From Apophysomyces variabilis (taxonomy: Eukaryota; Mucoromycota; Mucoromycetes; Mucorales; Mucoraceae), in contig MZZL01000076.1 of assembly GCA_002749535.1 (NCBI GenBank), positions 145,774 through 209,773 of the forward strand: 64,000 nucleotides of DNA. Direction: 5' to 3'. This document shows positions 34,269-46,275 of this stretch, piece after piece. Under the pieces are notes generated by a model, which worked only from the letters and a program-made list of their open reading frames with translations, was not told where the DNA came from and searched no databases. Made by a program: the position numbers and the translations under genes. Positions within the stretch are counted from its first letter, which is position 1. Each line of letters opens with the position of its first letter.

Positions 34269-35057
34269 GTTTCTTTTTGTTCTAACTAGGGCTATGCGTC
34301 AAAGCACACGCCCGCAAATTCTCTTAATTCAATCGTGTCGCTTCAAAGTCCGACCTGCCAAAGCCACTTGATCCCATATTTAACGTTACCCCATATCTAA
34401 GCGTTCGCACATAGAAAGAAGAGAGAAAATCTATTATTCTACGCCAATCGCAATATATAGACATATATGATTTGTTTACATACTAGATCAAAACCCGTTC
34501 ATCGGACAGAAGCTTACAGACTGGATCTGTGGTAAGCTATTAGGAGCTTTGTCACCCTCGATTGATTTTGGATTAGCCTTCCATGGTGGCAGTGTTAGGG
34601 CAACGGCATACAGGACGATCCCAAAACTTAATCTATATCAGTGACGAAGTAAGCATTGAAGACATACATTAACCGTAGAGCCCTAAGGCAGATCGAGTTG
34701 TAAATCAAACGTTCTACTGGTCTTTCATTGTTGTGAATAAGTACACTCTATTTTAACCATGATTTGTAAATGAGGTGAATCCATGGTTTCCATCCCATGT
34801 TGTAGCGGAGACTAAAGTCATGTACTATAATTGAGTGACAAGACGGGGCCAATTTTTTTTTCGTGCTCTTTCCAGCAGGTATCCAGCAGAAAACCCTTTC
34901 TTCTTTGTGCTATGCCCGAAGCTGTCTTGTAAGTCGATTTTCCCGATATTTCTTATATTTTGTCTCTTGGATCCAAATTTTTTAAAGACGGTTGCATTGT
35001 CTTGCCTAAGCAAGATATCCGCTAGGTAAAGAAACAAAGAAAGAAAGAATACTGTGA
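34269..35057. other. Upstream region between divergent POLE3-like and NUDT21 genes
   Basis: About 790 bp holding the promoters of both genes and probably the missing first exon of NUDT21. An ATG followed by a GTAAGT donor at about 34912-34934 (MPEAVL..) is a candidate, but its phase does not fit cleanly. Confidence 0.4.
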
Positions 35058-35863
35058 TCAGGCTACAACATTGAAATAACACTCACCTTGCATCGTCACC
35101 ATCAAGAGAATTACACGTTCGGTACAAAAGATGCTCAACCAGAAGAAGATTCGTCGGTTACATCGCGCTTAAAACGATTAGAAAATGATTACGAGGCTCA
35201 GGGCATGAGACGCACAGTGGAAGCAGTACTTGTAGTCCATCAACACAACCATCCGCATGTCCTGATGTTACAAATTGCAAACGCTTTTTTCAAACTGTAA
35301 GTACGGTGGTGTGCCTTGACGACATCGACGTTCATCATGCTTCTCTACATTACCGGAGCTTAGACCCGGTCATTATCTCCCACCTGGCGTTGACACAAAA
35401 GAAGGATTAAAACAGGTATTGAACGAACGGCTTGGGCCAGCTGATCCCAATGACTGGTCGAAAGAGCCTGAATGGGTCATTGGGGAATGCCTTAGCACTT
35501 GGTGGCGACCCAACTTTGAGACTTATATGGTAAGGAGGATGAGTTGGGAAGAAGTTGGATGGGCTTTAACCAACTTGCGTATATCCAGTACCCTTACGTC
35601 CCAGCACACGTAACCAAGCCGAAAGAGAAGAAAATGCTTTATTTTGTGCATCTTCCCCCTCATAGTAAGTTCCTCCTTCGTAAGAATAGGAAACATTGCT
35701 AATACAGATATAATCGGCTATAGAAGTGCTGTCTGTACCAAAAAACATGAAGCTCCTTGCTGTCCCGTTATTTGAGCTCTATGACAACTCGAACCGGTAT
35801 GGCGCTCAATTGTCTGCCATAGCGCACTTATTGAGTCGCTATGACTTTAAATATGAAAAGTGA
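35058..35863 (+). CDS. Cleavage factor Im 25-kDa subunit (NUDT21/CFIm25), 5' end uncertain
   Basis: CFIm25 binds UGUA motifs in pre-mRNA and guides poly(A)-site choice. It has a Nudix fold without hydrolase activity. Recognisable blocks: ENYTFGTKD; GMRRTVEAVLVVHQHNHPHVLML; NAFFKLPGHYLPPGVDTKEGLKQVL; EWVIGECLSTWWRPNFE; YPYVPAHVTKPKE; SVPKNMKLLAVPLFELYDN; and HLLSRYDFKYEK at the end. Exons are about 35058-35296, 35364-35529, 35589-35664 and 35724-35863. The frame is open upstream to 35058 but has no ATG, so the first exon is missing from this model. All internal splice phases match. Confidence 0.88.
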
Positions 35864-36016
35864 TAAATAAAGCTGCACCATGCGAATCATCTGATCTGAG
35901 GCTGCGAAGGGAGCTTCACCGAGGACATTACATTTGTAATCTAGCTTAGAGACGACATATCTAACCACCGACTGTTTTGGGTATTGTTGGTTTATACAGC
36001 AGCTAAACGAGTCTAT

Positions 36017-39000
36017 TTACATAACGGGCGTTTCGCGCGTAGATGGGAGATGATTAATTAGCGCATCCAAATACACTTCGGCAAAGGAAGACATGTAAAA
36101 TTCATGCTCGGAGCTATGGTCACTAATAAAGTTGTGAGCAAGCTCATGGCAAGTGGTCATGAACCAATAAATGAGAGCCTCCTTTCGTTTGGATGCAATG
36201 GTAAGTTGATCTGTTGGGCTATTTGCCTCGTGCAGAGCAAGATAATATCGCAGATTAAAGAAAAGACTTCCATTCAAGTTAAACGCGATAGTCGATCCGG
36301 CTTGATCGTAGAAAATGTGCATACTGGATGGTTTCAAATCGAATACTTTGGCGAGAACGAGGACAATGTTGGTGAATCCCTTCATGGCTGATGGATATTG
36401 ATTTAGCACATCTTCAGGTGCAATACCGCGGTGCACGTAAAACTTGATGTCAGTTAATTCGCCAGCATAGATCAAGTTGTGCCCAGGCGTGGCATCACAA
36501 TAATTCTTCGATTCCGTTACTTTGTTTATCCGAGGAGGCGAGAATACATCCTGCCCAGAATATGCCTTGCAGGAATGAATCGCTCTTTTAAGGTTTTGTT
36601 TGATATTTGACGTGTAATTCGGTGTGATTGTTTTCTCCGAGTTGGGTAACGCTGGCTTCTGGATTGGTGCCGGGGATGGCTCTGTTTCCGCAGCAACAGT
36701 GGTCAGCGGACTCGATGGAGTGAGATCCGATGTTGGTGATGATTGTTTGCCCCCTCCCCAACCCCACAATCGATCCAAGAGACGGGTTCCTCTCCGAGAG
36801 TCGGTTGGTACTGACACAGATTTCGGTTCTTGCACTTTGGATTCTTTGGTAATTTCAGCACCCGAGTTCACTCGAGGATAGTCCTCCTGGAGCAATTTCT
36901 CAATCACGTTTTCAACGTGGTTTTCACGTTGCTGCCCTATAAGCTGACGGATATAGCCTTCTTGGCAATCTCCAAAGACTTCACGAACTTGTTTTGTATA
37001 TTGATCCATCAAATGAGAAGGAACAGCAGGCGGAAGGCTGGTAATATTGCCCGTTGGTACTGGTGTTGCCTTGGTATCTACGTTTTTTCGAATGTGTAAA
37101 ATACGATCTACCGGAAGGCCTTTCCTTCGCAAATTATTTAAACTGGCTGTCAAATAACGTTCGACAATAATGGCATCGTTAAATCCAACCCGCTTGAAGA
37201 GGAGTGAACATAGCGCGTTCGCAATGTCATAATAGTCAGTATCGTTGGCGCTGGATACATATACAGTAAACTTCTTCTTGTCAGCGCATGCTGTCGAAGA
37301 CTGTACGTTTTTCTCATTCGTATGTCTGAACTTTCTTATGATCTTCAGTTGCTTCACTTCTATCACCTACCGATCTAGCAATTAAAAAAGCCATTGACGA
37401 ACAACGAATAGCTCACCTTTAGATTCTGCTTGGCGTATTTCTCATCATGAATTAGCTGTTTCTGTCGCTGAAGATTATCGTTCATCATTTGATACACAAT
37501 GATAGGCAAACGTTCAAAGATAGTTTCAGCAATAGACTTTGTCTTGGCCGTTGCACCAATGATTACGTCGTACGTGAAGGTCACCTTCACCTGCCTACTA
37601 AATTAGACAACACGATGGATCACGGACATATGCTTACGTTGACAGTCTTTCGCTGCCAATATGAGCGTAAAATTCTTCCAGAGCCACTTCCATCGGTGCT
37701 GACAAAGGAGAGAAAATTTGCTGGGCGACTGTATCATCTATAATGAAGATGTCTGAAGCTTTAGCTAAGCTGTACTGAACAAAGTCGTCTTTAGAAGACG
37801 GCTCGTCGGAATCTTCTGTAGCAGTAGGCATTTCGGTCATGTTATTTTTCCTGATACCGACAAGGAATGGGGCTGTTCTCATTTCTGCTATCAAACTTGG
37901 ATGGGATCGGAGCTGGTCAAATTGGCTAGCAATACGCCTAAGCACAGACAAATAGCCTTCACCTCCACCACTAATTTCCCAAAATCTCAAAGGATTCTTA
38001 ACAATCATTGACGTTAACTCGGGTGGCGTCGGTTCGTCTTTTACTCCACACCATCGAAGAAAAGAGTCCGCTAATGTGCCGAAGCTGACGTACGGGAATA
38101 ATTCCTTGAAAAAGTTTGATTCCTTCGTTTCAAAATAGCATTGTGAAGGTCGTACTAAAATAGTAGAACACTGCTTTGCTTTACTGTTGCCTGCTGAAGA
38201 TTTATCGATGATTGGAACGATTTCGGCTTCGCGCAAAGTCTGAGAGTGTTTATATCCAAAAAAGCTCAATCTGGTACTCATGTATTCAAACATTTCTTTT
38301 GCTTTGCTGTGGTCTTCATTTATACGCGCGAGGAACGCTGTTACCACTCTGTCGGCTGGAGGATTTTCTAGAACACCCAACTTGTCTCTAACACTGACCA
38401 GATCAGTATGCAGGACATGGAATCCTAATACACGGACATCAGGATTTGTAAAGCAATCTCTGGGTGCCGCGTATGTCTTCCCATCAGCACAAGGTAGGAA
38501 TTTCACGTCAATTTTTGATGCGTCGTATGTTGTCTCATAATTTTTGTAATTATCAATGAGATACGCTAATGCTCTCTTTTGTAATTCCAAATTTGCAGAC
38601 GGTGATGCCAGACGCAGTACCTCGGATAACGGAGGCGTAGACCATAGTCCTAATTTTTCCAAGAACTTCGCTTCGGCACTCATGGTACGCCATCGAGAAT
38701 CCCAGTAAATCAGAGGCAACTGCAAGTTTCGCAAAGTATCAATTGGAGCATAGAGTTCATTTGCTTTGTATCGTCGATAAACTTTCTTGACGTATATCTC
38801 CAGGATCGGTTGCCCATTCGAATCGGTTTTGCCTGTTGGTCGTTGAATTTCTTTCGCTTTCGGCTCTTCTCCTTCTTTGGTGAAGATAGCAGTTTCCCGT
38901 AGTCTTCCAATTTCCACGGCACTTAGTGTGTTGCCAGCTGTCGTTAGATACTTTACGAGCTCAATGTGAGACCAACTTCCGTCTGATATGAGTCTGTCAA

Positions 39001-41694
39001 ACACCAATTGGAGATCGACGTGCTATTTTTCGGAAGAAACAAAGCTAAATATCTTTTATATATGACTAGTGTATCTACCTTTCGCACACCTAAGCCCATT
39101 AAGAATTGTTCGCTGATTAGCCTGCCATTTCTGAACTGAATAATTGGCAAATCGTCGAAAAGGTTGACGGTCGTAAAGTAGGCTTGAGTCGGTCGTTCCA
39201 TGCCGTGCTTGGTGGGCATGCATCGTTTGCTTTTAAAGAGCGTACATATGTCTGCCTGCGTCGCATTTGAGCAATGACTGTAGCTGCGCGATACTATGGT
39301 AAAGACTCGCTCAGCAAAAGTAGGTGAAACTTCTAGATCTTTATCGTCCTTTATGTAGCGTGACCATTCTAAGAGTGACAGCTCAGCTAGATCTCTATCC
39401 GTTCACTCAGGTTAGTTTGGACAACAAGAAAATGGTAACATTTACCCAAAAAGCTCCCGGAGATCAGATGATAATATTGACTTGGTCACAGCAAAAGGTA
39501 GCGTACTTGGAGGAACAGATACATCCAACGGGATTATCTTTGGGTTTATCCACCATTTGGCTTGAGACAATGGTATTAACTTGTTGTCCCCGCAGTCAAG
39601 GACAGCAGCATCTAAAAACTGGGCTTTCATATCGCCGTTCAACCTTTCTGTACCGGGACTAGCATTCCATTTTCCTCTGTTCCACGCGATCCACCATTTC
39701 ATGCAGCCCACCATCTCCTCCTCATTCAATGGCCGTGAATTCAGTTCTTTGATAATATCTGAAAATCCCAAAGGCTTCAATAAACCCAATGACACAAACT
39801 TTTCGATGCTCTTGCGACACCTCTCGACCATTGTCGGTGTCAAAGTCGGGATGGTTTTCACGAAAGTACCGGTTAGGCTATCTAGTGAGGTATCGCGCAT
39901 GCTATTGTTGATCACACTATCTGATAACAATCGCGTCCCTGAAATACTCTCTATGCCATGCGATGTCATCAGTCTAAGGGGGATCTTGCCGGAGTGCAGA
40001 AATCTCTCTTCGAGACCTCTTCCCACAATCGCACTTGGAGTTGAATTCCGAAAGGTGAAAGAGTACAGCGCATGCGAGGCTCGTTTCTGCAGCATTGCCT
40101 TTGCGTTATCATCGTTTTCTTCAGGCTCAAGCTTGTTAACAATATGTTCGTGTCCAACAAGTTCTTTGTACAAGCGGTCAATAGCATCTATTTCATCATC
40201 ATATACTAGACGAGACAATAGTCCCCCCATGGCCAGGAGTTCCTTATTCCAAACGCTAACGTATCGGTCTGCGAAATCGATGCTTTCACGTTCGACGGTA
40301 GGAATAAAGCGTGCTGCCATATGACAACAGCATCCTGTCGTTTGATGGGTCGGGAATCCAATGAATACGCGACCCTGTTCAGGAAATGGTAACAGGTCTT
40401 TGAAAATGTTGCTGTTGTTTTCTGAAGCATTTAATTCCTCTTGACTGGTATAAACTAGTTGGAATTTCGTTGTCTTTGGAGGTTTTTTCTTTGTGGCTCT
40501 TTCCATTTCTCGTTCAAATCGCCCTGAAACATGAACTGCTAAAGTAGCTTCAACAACCCGTAGAAAAATGGTGGCATTTTCCATTGCTAACTCGGGGCCA
40601 TTGCTAGATTTCGCTGCTGATTTAGATATTAAGTTCGTTAAGGGCGCGAATAAGCTGGGTGGTGTGTACTTTTCCGCATCTAACTGAATCTGTCTCATAG
40701 CTGCTGCGTTAAGAGTGAATATCCCCTGGGGTGAAGAGGTCTGTATATGTCGCGGTTGCACTGTCATTTCACGAGGGTGTGCCATCCGCTTGGTTACACT
40801 GAACACCTTATACCGATCGATATACACGCTAATTTCCCGGAGATTCGTTGTAAAACCCTGTTAGAAATTAATGTATTAAAAGACTGTAACGGCAGAGATA
40901 AGCTGATCACTTACCAGGCTAGTTGTTAAGAACCTAGAGAAATCGTCCAAGTCTGGCATTTCCATTGGTTCTCGCAGATCCATTAGAAAGGAGGTCCAAT
41001 CTTCTTGTTCGTCTGCGGGAACGTCGGCACGTCTTGCAAACAACTGATCCCCTTTGAAATAAAATGCCATACATTGTGATCCCGAAAACACACTATGAAC
41101 CATTTCAGTATGTGCTACTCACAGCACTATTGTACTTACAATGGATTTTCACAAACGGAAAACAAAGAATAAAATCCAACACCAAAGGCACCAATTTTCT
41201 GTTCATCTATGTCGGAGTCAGATACTGGATTTGCTAATCGCTTACGTGCCTGGATTGCCTTCCGCAATACGTTTTAGTCTTGTCCAATCTTCAGGCCGAA
41301 ACGGTATGCCATTGTTTCTAAACGTAATTTTCTCGCATTTTGCTGATAGGTTCGGCTGTCTGCTTTGATCGGAAGCTGGAGAGACCGAATGGAAGGTTAT
41401 CTGTACCGCAGTAGACGTTGCGTCGTCTAAGGTTAAAGGTTAGTTCAGGAATGCTTGTATAGACCTTAACCATATACTTACCCGAATTCTGCAATAATTC
41501 TCTGTATAAAACGTATTCAGCGGAATATCGTGCGAGGATCTTGTCGATAAGATGCCTTTGATTGACTACGGCAAAACAACGTTAATACTTAAATCAGGTG
41601 CTGCAGTTATGTAATCACCTTCCACTTGCTCTTCCTTTCCTTCTCCATCCATCATTGTAGAGCGTATAAGCTCTAAATGTGATTTCGCCGCCAT
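36017..41694 (-). CDS. Giant GHKL-ATPase protein (NO VEIN/DUF3684-like) ending in HELAHN
   Basis: Ten exons (41694-41619, 41565-41482, 41426-41250, 41206-41140, 41092-40915, 40857-39446, 39394-39079, 39022-37638, 37597-37417, 37366-36017) give 1741 residues in continuous phase. Residues 30-120 form a Hsp90/GHKL-type ATP site, as in sacsin and plant NO VEIN: VLYRELLQNSDDA (helix with the Asn and Asp), FRNNGIPF, then EGNPDEQKIGAFGVGFYSLFSV (Gly-rich lid). The long middle region matches no fold I can name but resembles the fungal DUF3684 family. About 43 residues from the end is CHELAHN, with SEHEF downstream, which looks like a zinc-metallopeptidase HExxH site. Intron 3 (43 nt) needs a GC donor. 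The cellular role is unknown. Confidence 0.75.
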
Positions 41695-41891
41695 ACTGAC
41701 TGTCAATCTCTGTGGTGAAAGGGCAGCATCGCAAAGCTTGTTAGCATTTCGCTTGCTTTAAGTCAATGTTAGATCTCCGACCCAATCTGTGACCTCATGA
41801 CCTTTCATTGGGAAACCAAATTCCATTTTTTCTTTGTTTCATTCAGGTACTTTTTGCAAACATGATATGATACACATTAAGAAAACTTTTA

Positions 41892-43498
41892 TTATTCTGC
41901 TTTTTTCCAATTTGTCCATTCTTGCAACGTTGCATCATCAATATAATCATATCGCCAAATGAACCCGTCTTCACCAGCACATACCACTTGGCTATCGTAA
42001 AGATTTAGTGAGATAGCATAATGAATAGCGTATAGACTTACCGACAATCCCTGGAAAATGCGCAGCATCGTACAGACTTTGTTGATCGTCGATGTGCTAG
42101 TTCCGAAACCATTTTTCCCGTCTCAAGGTTATAGATGTACACACTTCCTTGACTAGTACCAACGCAAAAGAACCGTTCATCCAAACTAGAAAATTCATCA
42201 GAAAGTCATGTAGAAGAACAGAAAAATAAGAGACTTACCTTACGTCAAACCTTGAAAAGTTCTCGCCCGTTCGCACTCGGAAGGAACGGATACTCTTCTC
42301 CTGCTCTGCATCCCAGTATTCCATACGACCGTTGATCGACTTTGACAGAATATTGCCATTCGCAAATCGAATACAATCTGCTCGTCATTTTGTTAGATAT
42401 GCTCTCACAATAGTTCAAGTTCAATTAACCTATGTAGTTATCGCCATGCATTTTCTTTAACAGTCGCGATTCCCGCTTGCTGATGATAACAGGCTCAGTA
42501 TGAGCCTCAGCAAGATCTGGAATTCGCCATTCTCGGAATTCACCTCTTGCGGTTCCTGAGACGAACTTGGTACCAGACGGGTGAAAACACTACGTTAGTA
42601 TCAATATTGGCCAAAGATAATCAACTGAATAGGTTACTGACAGCTACACTGGCGTCTGCTTCAAAGACCACCAAGCACTTTCTAGCATCCACATCCCATA
42701 ATCTAATGCTACCGTCCTTAGAGGTGGACAAAATGTAACTATCACTATATGGATGGCCTTGCAGATCAAGCACTGGTTCTATAGAACTTAAGTATGAGTC
42801 AAATATCCTTGCTGTTACCAATTCCTTACTTGTGTGACCATAAAGGATATCGATCTCTTGTGAATTGGCTAAGCTAATTAGATGTATCAGTCCATCGGCA
42901 CCAGCCGCTGCAAGCCATGCATCGCCTTCTTTGTAGAGCCAGCAAAATGTCCTTAAATCCTAATTGCTACCATATTAACGGTGAAAAACTGTCAAAGACA
43001 GACATTACCCGCTTGGCTGTATCCTCCTCTGTTTGCAAAGCTGTCAGGTCGAAGTTAGACATGATGTCTAAATGGTCACCACAGTGTTCATTGTCGTAGA
43101 CGTTGATCTTTGATCGCATAGTCATTATTTCCTGAAATGCGTAAGCGTTTACGTACTTGACATCCTCCTGCAGTGGCAAGCACATTGCTTGTGTCTGTTT
43201 GATCACGCTGCACCGCACCTCGCTTGTCGAATGTCTTGTTGAGATCGATCCCCACTGGAGCTGAGAAATTCTTGCTGTTAAAAAAGAAAGATAGTTGATT
43301 GATATCGCAAGCGTGGTTTTCTTTGACGATTCTTCTCAATCGCATATTCGCAAACACGCGTTCCTGACGCTGATCTCGAGATAAGGCAGGTACATCCGAG
43401 TTCTGCTTCTCTGAAGATTCCTCAGTTTTGAGAATTTTACTTGTTCTTTGTTCATTTGATGCGCTATCTGATAGCCGTCGCTTAACGGTTGTCACCAT
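41892..43498 (-). CDS. WD40 protein, EED/ESC-like Polycomb PRC2 subunit
   Basis: EED is the beta-propeller of Polycomb repressive complex 2; it binds H3K27me3 and stimulates the methyltransferase EZH2. Eight exons (43498-43157, 43107-43009, 42959-42830, 42778-42642, 42589-42430, 42377-42239, 42185-42042, 41991-41892) give 416 residues in continuous phase. Similarities to EED, from memory of the family: NVLATAGGCQINVYD; AAAGADGLIHLISL; SYILSTSKDGSIRLWDVD; NYIDCIRFANGNILSKS (EED: NYVDCVRWLGDLILSKS); and the end CCAFSRDCRQVVCAGEDGFIWRYD (EED: [23 protein letters not shown]). The basic N-terminus suits a nuclear protein. LRWD1-like WD40 proteins are the main alternative. Confidence 0.75.
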
Positions 43499-43808
43499 GA
43501 TAAAAAAACTAAGAGGTCAAGGGACACATAGAATGGCACCTGAAGGCTTTTCTGTCTAGCCAATCAAGAAGCAATGCCATCTAGCCAATCAGACTGAGTA
43601 ACTGTCAAGGTTATCTGACAAACCATGCCTGATAAGCGCCCCACAGCTTCATGAAACACAAATAAGTATTCAAAAGCCAGAATTATACATACATCATCTT
43701 TATAAACAATATAAAAATTCCGAAAACAAATCTAACCATGCTCTCTATAGATACTACCAATCAATACTTTCTAACAAGTGATACTAACTAGCTTTGTAGG
43801 CAATGTCT

Positions 43809-44441
43809 TTAGAGTTTGCGGGTCTTTCGCAAACCGGACTCAATAGCAGCGGCAGCCCATTCCTCAGCATGATGAAATCCTTCTTCTGTACTGGATCTGG
43901 CGATGGCTTGTTCATCATTATAGCAAGTCAAAACACCAAAGATAACTGGAACGCCCGTATCCAACTGGACACGCATGATACCATGAGTCACAGCGTCGCA
44001 AATATACTCAAAATGAGCAGTTCCACCCTTAATGACGAGACCAATACAAATAACAGCATCAAATGGCCCTGTTTTTTTGCCCGAAGTCTGTTGCAGTGCT
44101 GGTGAACCAAGCAAGTCGCTTGCAGTTTCGGAAGCTTGGGCCTTGGATAAATCGATCAATTGTTTGGCAGCCATGGGTAGCTCATAAGAACCGGAGACAG
44201 TGTCCTAAAATAAAACCTATTCCATACACTTTTCATGACAGCAAAGTGATGTAAAACCTACGGTGACGATATTCTCGGGCAATACGCCGTACTTGTTAAT
44301 CAGTGTGTCGTATACACATTGGTAGAGCTTATCAACAAGAACATAGTTCCAGCGAGTGTGCACAATACAAATGCGAAGACCGGAGCCATCCAATTTAGTT
44401 GGTGGGGCAGAAACGCCTTTCTTGAAAGTTTTTTCGCTCAT
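43809..44441 (-). CDS. RIB4: 6,7-dimethyl-8-ribityllumazine synthase
   Basis: Catalyses the penultimate step of riboflavin synthesis, joining 5-amino-6-ribitylaminouracil and dihydroxybutanone phosphate. Two exons (44441-44262, 44204-43809) give 191 residues, a normal length for the fungal enzyme. Family blocks are present: [60 protein letters not shown]; and [20 protein letters not shown]. The GGTAHFEYI segment supplies the conserved His region of the active site. Start chosen at MSEKTFKKG; in-frame upstream codons exist but precede a likely promoter with an ATF/CREB site. The Met at 44441 sits 80 bp from that site. Confidence 0.95.
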
Positions 44442-44520
44442 GCTTTCGCGATGAAAGGGAAGTATACGACAACAGGATTCGCGCGGGAATTCCCGCCATT
44501 TTAAACCTCTAAATGGGCCG

Positions 44521-44534
44521 CATGACGTCAGCAG
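44521..44534. promoter_or_regulatory. ATF/CREB-type site CATGACGTCAGCAG upstream of RIB4
   Basis: Identical over 14 bp, on the same (plus) strand, to the site upstream of SRP72 at 31381-31394; both flanked genes are on the minus strand. It begins 80 bp before the lumazine synthase start codon. Confidence 0.5.
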
Positions 44535-45087
44535 GATGAAATCGGCCATGGGATCTCTTGAAAGCGAAGATCGGCTATTTCAAGCAGATACAGATAAGCA
44601 AGCTCAAAGACGTAGATATGAACTCAATAGCTGGGCCATATACGAGTTCCCTAGTTTGTTATCCATCCAAGTTCGGTATTATGGACTTGATGCTAAGAGA
44701 CGTCTGTAGGCTTTCGGTCGCGATTTCCGGAGTTCCATCTCCTCTTAATCTAATTCCTTTATAATACGTAGCAGTCACCTTTGTTGCTTGTATTCAATGA
44801 TTATATGTTCAAGCTATATGATGCGGTCCAAAAGATTAGGTTAGCTATATGCTGAATTTTAAGTGGCGATCTGCAAACCTTCAACTATGGTTTCATATTA
44901 TGTGTTACCTAGATATTTATTCAATGAACTTACTGCATGTCTTTTCGCTAATTTATTCATGCAGTGAGTATTACATTAACTCCTATAGCTTAGACACTCT
45001 CATATGACATAATGCATTTTATCAGGATCTTATAACTCTCTTAACAAAAAACACTCTTATTAACAAAAGAACACATTAAAAAAACGA
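44535..45087. other. Intergenic, no gene seen
   Basis: About 550 bp of AT-rich DNA at the border between the gene-dense block and the transposon-rich block. Confidence 0.5.
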
Positions 45088-45350
45088 GCCTAATACTTGG
45101 AGAAACATGTGCACATGCGGACACATTCACATATACAAATATGCACACTCTGTCTTTTTCGTTTTAATCGCTGTAAAGAAAGCGAGGCCCAAATGGCCGA
45201 GTCTAATTCTAGGAGAGACACGTGCACGTACGGACATACACGCACGCATATTCACATATACACACTGTGTCTTTTGTATTAATCGGTGAAAAGAAAGTGA
45301 GGCCCAAAGGGCTGAGCCTAGTTCTTAGAGAGCCACATGCACATATACAT
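45088..45350 (+). repeat. Tandem repeat, about 2.5 units of roughly 115 bp
   Basis: The unit runs from GCCTAATACTTGGAGAAACATG through a CACATATACA-rich middle and CTGTCTTTT..TTAATCG(C/G)TG to AAAGAAAG(C/T)GAGGCCCAAA(T/G)GG. It recurs at about 45088, 45200 and 45315 (third copy truncated). Copies differ by scattered substitutions. Function unknown. Confidence 0.85.
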
Positions 45351-45401
45351 AACACTCTTTATTTTTAATTTCTGATTTGTATTTACCAGAACCTTCATGG
45401 C

Positions 45402-46275
45402 TTTGATCTGCATGTCCAGCAACAACGTCACTTTGCCGAGTTTCTTTTGAATGTTGGTAATGGCCGTGTTCCACCAGGTATGTACTCTTCTATCATATGA
45501 ACCTCATCATTTTCTCAGTTAATTTATGCAGTTCCAAATTCCGCTTATATTTCCCCTCAACCCTCGGTGGTGCATACCCGGGTAAAACATCGATTACCTT
45601 ATTACCGCTATATACCACTCAGTACTCAACGCTAACCCTCCCATTGATACTCAACTTCTTACCGATCGTGCTATCCTCACATTAAAAAACCATCATGTAG
45701 ACATGATCAACAATATAATCACCAAATTATTCCCAGGAACGAGCCGCGCTTACAACAGCGCTGATACTGTTATCGAACTCGAACGTCAGAATCAAGTGCC
45801 TGTATACGTTTTAAATTCACTATCATTCGCAGGTAACTTCTATCTACTATTCACCAACCCCGGGCGACGAACCTATTTTTTTTAGCTCTTCCACCACATA
45901 CCCTTAATCTCAAGGTCAACATGCTGATCATGTTCTTATGCAATATGGATCCCAAGGCTGGCCTTTGCAATGGCATGTGCTTGGTTATTCGAGCTCTACA
46001 TCCATGTATCATTGACGCTGAGATTGCTACTGGCAGATATGCGAGATTACAAGTCTCTATATCTTGAATCAAGCTCATTGTTTCTGATACCAACTTGCCT
46101 TTCAGCATAGCAAGAAGACAGTTTCTAGTGAAGCCTGCATTCGCCATGACAATCAACAAAGCGCAAGGCCAAACCTTTAACCATGTTGGTTTATACTCCC
46201 ACAATCCGTGTTTTCTCATGGTCAGCTATATGTCGCTCTGTCAAGAGTGATGGAAGCCTCCAACTTGAGAAGCAC
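45402..46275 (+). pseudogene. Relic of a Helitron-type Pif1-like helicase
   Basis: Plus-strand fragments in several frames match, in order, the C-terminal part of the Pif1-like helicase found in Helitrons. They are HVQQQRHFAEFLLNVGNG; DRAILTLKNHHVDMINNII with YNSADTVIE; LNSLSFAGLPPHTLNLKVNMLIMFL; NMDPKAGLCNGMCLVI; RRQFLVKPAFAMTINKAQGQTF; and GQLYVALSRV. The KAQGQT motif and VALSRV are helicase motifs V-VI. Frameshifts and stops separate the pieces, and the ATPase N-terminal half and Rep domain are missing, so it is inactive. No Helitron ends were identified. Confidence 0.8.

Noticed and set aside
39581..40324. 247-codon plus-strand frame
   Set aside because: Exactly antisense to a long coding exon of the GHKL gene, whose frame and splice phases are consistent throughout.
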